From the NCBI GenBank assembly GCA_002689565.1, contig NZGQ01000068.1:8158-14119 (forward strand): a stretch of 5,962 nucleotides of DNA, written 5' to 3'. This stretch comes from Methanobacteriota archaeon. GTDB taxonomy: Archaea; Thermoplasmatota; Poseidoniia; Poseidoniales; Poseidoniaceae. Numbering within the stretch: position 1 is the first letter of the stretch; each line of letters opens with the position of its first letter. Of this stretch, positions 4,853-5,962 are shown in pieces. The position numbers were made by a program, and so were the translations under genes. Below the pieces are notes generated by a model. It worked only from the letters and a program-made list of their open reading frames with translations, was not told the DNA's origin and searched no databases.

Positions 4853-5962
4853 TTAGGAAATTCTGGTCCATTCACCGCTTTCACTAACCAACCAAGATGT
4901 CAGTTGTCCATCTGAATCGATATACCACCCAGTCTTACCTTGTTCAGTTCCAGGTGCGGCCTGCATCACACCGGTACGTTTTGCTTCCGCAGCCAAATTT
5001 GCTCGTAAGTCTTCTTTAGAATCGGCAACTTCTTGTTCCCTATTTTCGGGTTCAGTGGGCTCATTTGCGTGAGGTGAAATTTCTTCAGTTGTTTCTTGTT
5101 GTAAATGAACCTCATCATCTTCATCTTCAAACTCATCCTCCCACTCGAAATCATCTTGTCGATTTGATTTCATTCTACGAATAAGAACTAGCATAATCGC
5201 AATAAACAAGAAAACAATGATGGAAACCATAGTTAGGGCTGTGTTCGAATCTCCTAATCCTCCACCAAACAATACAGCATCAACATCAAAGAATCGTTGT
5301 GCTACGAGGTCATTCCAAATTGCATTACATGATTGTGACTGGCCGGCTTGATCTATGGATACTTCGTAAGTATCGCCTGCTAAGTGTTCAACATCACCAG
5401 TTGTACATTTTATTGTAACTTCTTGGTGAGGAACTTCGATACGATTACTTGCTTGGTCAATAGCATGTATTCGCATTATCATTTTCCCGCCCTCTTCTGG
5501 GCTTTGTTCTGGTATTTCTGCAAGTAATCTCACAGGCTGTCCTGGATAAACCATCACGACAATGTCTTGAGATGCAGAACCTGCAGACAATCTTAGATTC
5601 CATTCGCCAACTTCTCCTCCTTCTACAATCCAATGTCCGTCACCTGTAGAAGAAGGCGATATGCTTCCCAACGGATCATCGTATTCAAATTGAATATCTC
5701 CTGCTAATGCAATATTACCATGAACATCCCGGGTTGAGATTGTGATTTCTACCTCTTCTCCGCTATTGACTTCTATCCCTTGATCGTAATCTGTTGAAAT
5801 TTGTCTTGCAGTTCCAGCAATCACTTCGATATCGGTAATTGCGTAAACACCTTGCGCTGTTGCTCTTATTTCATGCATACCAAGACCTGAGGGTGCCCAT
5901 CTGTTTCCTGCCAATCTGATTTCCATTGTTGTATCAACATCATCAACGACCCAAGTTACCAT
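4853..5962 (-). CDS. Ig-like-repeat surface protein with C-terminal membrane anchor and cytoplasmic Trp-rich module; N-terminus beyond window
   Basis: The 369 residues visible are the C-terminal part of a larger secreted protein; the ATG at the window edge is probably internal because it starts in mid-domain. Two successive beta-rich, invasin/Big-like domains can be traced. One begins near VIAGTARQIS (47-56) and runs to about 138; the next begins near VYPGQPVRLL (138-147) and runs to about 225, with C186 and C212 placed for a disulfide. A single transmembrane segment follows (about 242-261, ALTMVSIIVFLFIAIMLVLI), then RRMK as a stop-transfer signal. The inside part has an extremely acidic stretch (FEWEDEFEDEDDE, 272-284), a long charged low-complexity region, and a compact end module, GWYIDSDGQLTSWLVSESGE (345-364) with WTRIS. 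The tail resembles small DUF2510-like Trp modules, an impression and not a search result. No catalytic motif is seen. It abuts the permease gene stop to stop with no spacer. Confidence 0.75.
   Translation of the reverse strand: MVTWVVDDVDTTMEIRLAGNRWAPSGLGMHEIRATAQGVYAITDIEVIAGTARQISTDYDQGIEVNSGEEVEITISTRDVHGNIALAGDIQFEYDDPLGSISPSSTGDGHWIVEGGEVGEWNLRLSAGSASQDIVVMVYPGQPVRLLAEIPEQSPEEGGKMIMRIHAIDQASNRIEVPHQEVTIKCTTGDVEHLAGDTYEVSIDQAGQSQSCNAIWNDLVAQRFFDVDAVLFGGGLGDSNTALTMVSIIVFLFIAIMLVLIRRMKSNRQDDFEWEDEFEDEDDEVHLQQETTEEISPHANEPTEPENREQEVADSKEDLRANLAAEAKRTGVMQAAPGTEQGKTGWYIDSDGQLTSWLVSESGEWTRIS

Noticed and set aside
4966..5154. Out-of-frame minus-strand frame of 62 codons within the surface-protein gene
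   Set aside because: It overlaps the acidic tail in another frame; Lys/Met-rich and featureless.
1..5962. CRISPR arrays, tRNA or rRNA genes, insertion sequences, toxin-antitoxin or defence genes
   Set aside because: No regularly spaced repeats, cloverleaf sequences, transposase motifs or defence-family proteins were seen; all longer stretches are covered by metabolic, transport or surface genes.

Overview
The window looks like a piece of a planktonic marine archaeal genome, most plausibly Marine Group II (Candidatus Poseidoniales) or a close relative. This is inference. It rests on moderate-to-low GC, frequent AGA/AGG arginine codons, dense packing on both strands with touching or overlapping stop codons, mostly weak or absent Shine-Dalgarno signals (leaderless style), and a large membrane-anchored Ig-repeat surface protein with an acidic tail and a small Trp-rich C-terminal module. 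No marker gene or rRNA is present, so a bacterial source cannot be excluded.

Layout from left to right. Positions 1-546 (+) hold the C-terminal two thirds of PanB, ketopantoate hydroxymethyltransferase (pantothenate/CoA synthesis). It meets tail to tail, through a shared CTAG, a small multi-pass membrane protein of unknown function on the minus strand (543-950). A short divergent region (951-1005) separates that gene from a rightward two-gene operon. The first operon gene (1006-1899) is the catalytic beta subunit of a 2-aminophenol 1,6-dioxygenase-type class III extradiol dioxygenase, with its iron ligands and catalytic His all present. The second (1902-3299) is the non-catalytic alpha subunit of the same enzyme, joined by a long acidic linker to a 2-aminomuconate-deaminase-type RidA domain. 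A 128-bp intergenic region with two tandem potential hairpins precedes a 12-TM APC-family amino acid permease (3428-4852, +). The permease meets end to end, with no gap, the C-terminal part of an Ig-like-repeat surface protein on the minus strand (4853-5962), which runs out of the window.

The striking element is the operon at 1006-3299. Ring cleavage and deamination of an aminophenolic compound are normally encoded by three separate genes (dioxygenase alpha, dioxygenase beta, deaminase), with a semialdehyde dehydrogenase acting in between. Here they are carried on two proteins, with the deaminase tethered to the dioxygenase's regulatory/structural subunit. The fused architecture suggests channeling of an unstable aminomuconate-type intermediate, which would otherwise cyclise to a pyridine carboxylate. 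The native substrate is unproven: 2-aminophenol, 3-hydroxyanthranilate or a relative from tryptophan breakdown are candidates. The adjacent amino acid permease could supply a precursor, but this link rests only on proximity. The dehydrogenase, decarboxylase, hydratase and aldolase of a classical lower meta pathway are not in this window.
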